From the NCBI GenBank assembly GCA_947177325.1, contig CAMWUH010000129.1:1-6395 (forward strand): a stretch of DNA of 6,395 nucleotides, written 5' to 3'. Made by a program: the position numbers and the translations under genes. Shown in pieces: positions 6,292-6,395 of the stretch. This DNA comes from an uncultured Bacteroidales bacterium. Lineage in GTDB: Bacteria > Bacteroidota > Bacteroidia > Bacteroidales > Muribaculaceae. Under the pieces are notes generated by a model. The model was not told the DNA's origin. It saw only the letters and a program-made list of their open reading frames with translations, and did not search any database. How positions within the stretch are numbered: the first letter of the stretch is position 1; every line of letters begins with the position of its first letter.

Positions 6292-6342
6292 AGTCTTGCT
6301 AACAGAAAACCGGCCAGTTTTTATTTGCAACCAAGAATAATG

Positions 6343-6395
6343 CTAAAGTAGATGCTCACGGGTATGTTCATACCTATCCGGGCTCATTCCTTGCC
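6343..6395 (-). CDS. Possible C-terminus of an unidentified leftward gene, cut by the window edge
   Basis: On the minus strand one frame is open from the right edge to TAG at 6345-6343 and would end ...QGMSPDRYEHTREHLL. The residues are hydrophilic and protein-like, and two terminator-like inverted repeats (6306-6321 and 6271-6291) lie just downstream. But 17 open codons occur easily by chance, and a plus-strand frame from ATG at 6352 is also open to the edge. I do not recognise the family. Confidence 0.3.
   Translation of the reverse strand, partial: QGMSPDRYEHTREHLL

Larger units (their letters stand above)
5943..6342. other. Region of 400 bases without a recognisable gene
   Basis: No convincing coding sequence, tRNA or known RNA family was recognised on either strand. 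Open frames here are short, and the only longer one (minus strand, about 5855-6184) runs through the pullulanase terminator and into that gene's 3' end. Contents: a perfect palindrome CATAGCTATG (5969-5978); a purine-rich plus strand at about 6003-6072 and again at 6156-6202; a repeat-built hairpin (6101-6140); a tiny frame, ATG at 6184 to TAA at 6207, coding MKKRKNV behind GGAG; a bulged hairpin (6271-6291); and a near-palindrome AAAAC-CGGCCA-GTTTT (6306-6321). Confidence 0.6.

Noticed and set aside
6345..6395. Riboswitch at the right edge, suggested by the GGTATG-TT-CATACC inverted repeat (6362-6375)
   Set aside because: No conserved core of a cobalamin, TPP or other riboswitch that I know is present, and a 2-base loop is too tight for a good hairpin.

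Overview
The window looks like ordinary chromosomal DNA from a gut-type Bacteroidales bacterium (Bacteroidota; Muribaculaceae or Bacteroidaceae are plausible, but the sequence does not settle the family). The reasons are two promoters matching the Bacteroidetes primary-sigma pattern (TTTG, 19 bases, TAnnTTTG), AT-rich leaders without a strong Shine-Dalgarno, a eukaryote-like family GT3 glycogen synthase next to an alpha-glucan phosphorylase as in Bacteroides, and a small exported protein resembling a type IX secretion sorting domain. The theme is storage and use of alpha-1,4/1,6-glucans.

Layout. Bases 1-1253 (minus) hold the first 417 residues of a GT35 alpha-glucan phosphorylase that runs off the left edge. 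After a 66-base gap with no terminator, 1320-3002 (minus) encodes a complete 560-residue GT3 glycogen synthase. The two probably form one leftward operon, synthase first, driven by a consensus promoter at 3039-3069. A second consensus promoter at 3194-3224 faces right and drives a 105-residue exported protein of unknown role (3302-3619), followed by a GC-rich hairpin terminator at 3688-3722. A complete, exported type I pullulanase (GH13) lies at 3862-5877 (plus) and ends in a strong terminator at 5899-5942. The last 450 bases are nearly gene-free: they carry a terminator-like hairpin built over three degenerate 10-base repeats (6101-6140), a few weaker inverted repeats and, at the very edge, the possible C-terminus of a leftward gene.

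How the genes fit together. The synthase (glucan extension) and the phosphorylase (glucan breakdown to glucose-1-phosphate) lack signal peptides and should act on cytoplasmic glycogen. The pullulanase has a signal peptide, so it more likely debranches imported or dietary alpha-glucan in the periplasm or at the outer membrane than the cell's own glycogen. The small exported protein is unrecognised beyond its fold-like C-terminal pattern.

I found no mobile element, CRISPR array, tRNA or rRNA, and no clear novel system. The most interesting items are the stand-alone sorting-domain-like protein, its promoter with a T9 tract inside the spacer, and the repeat hairpin at 6101-6140.
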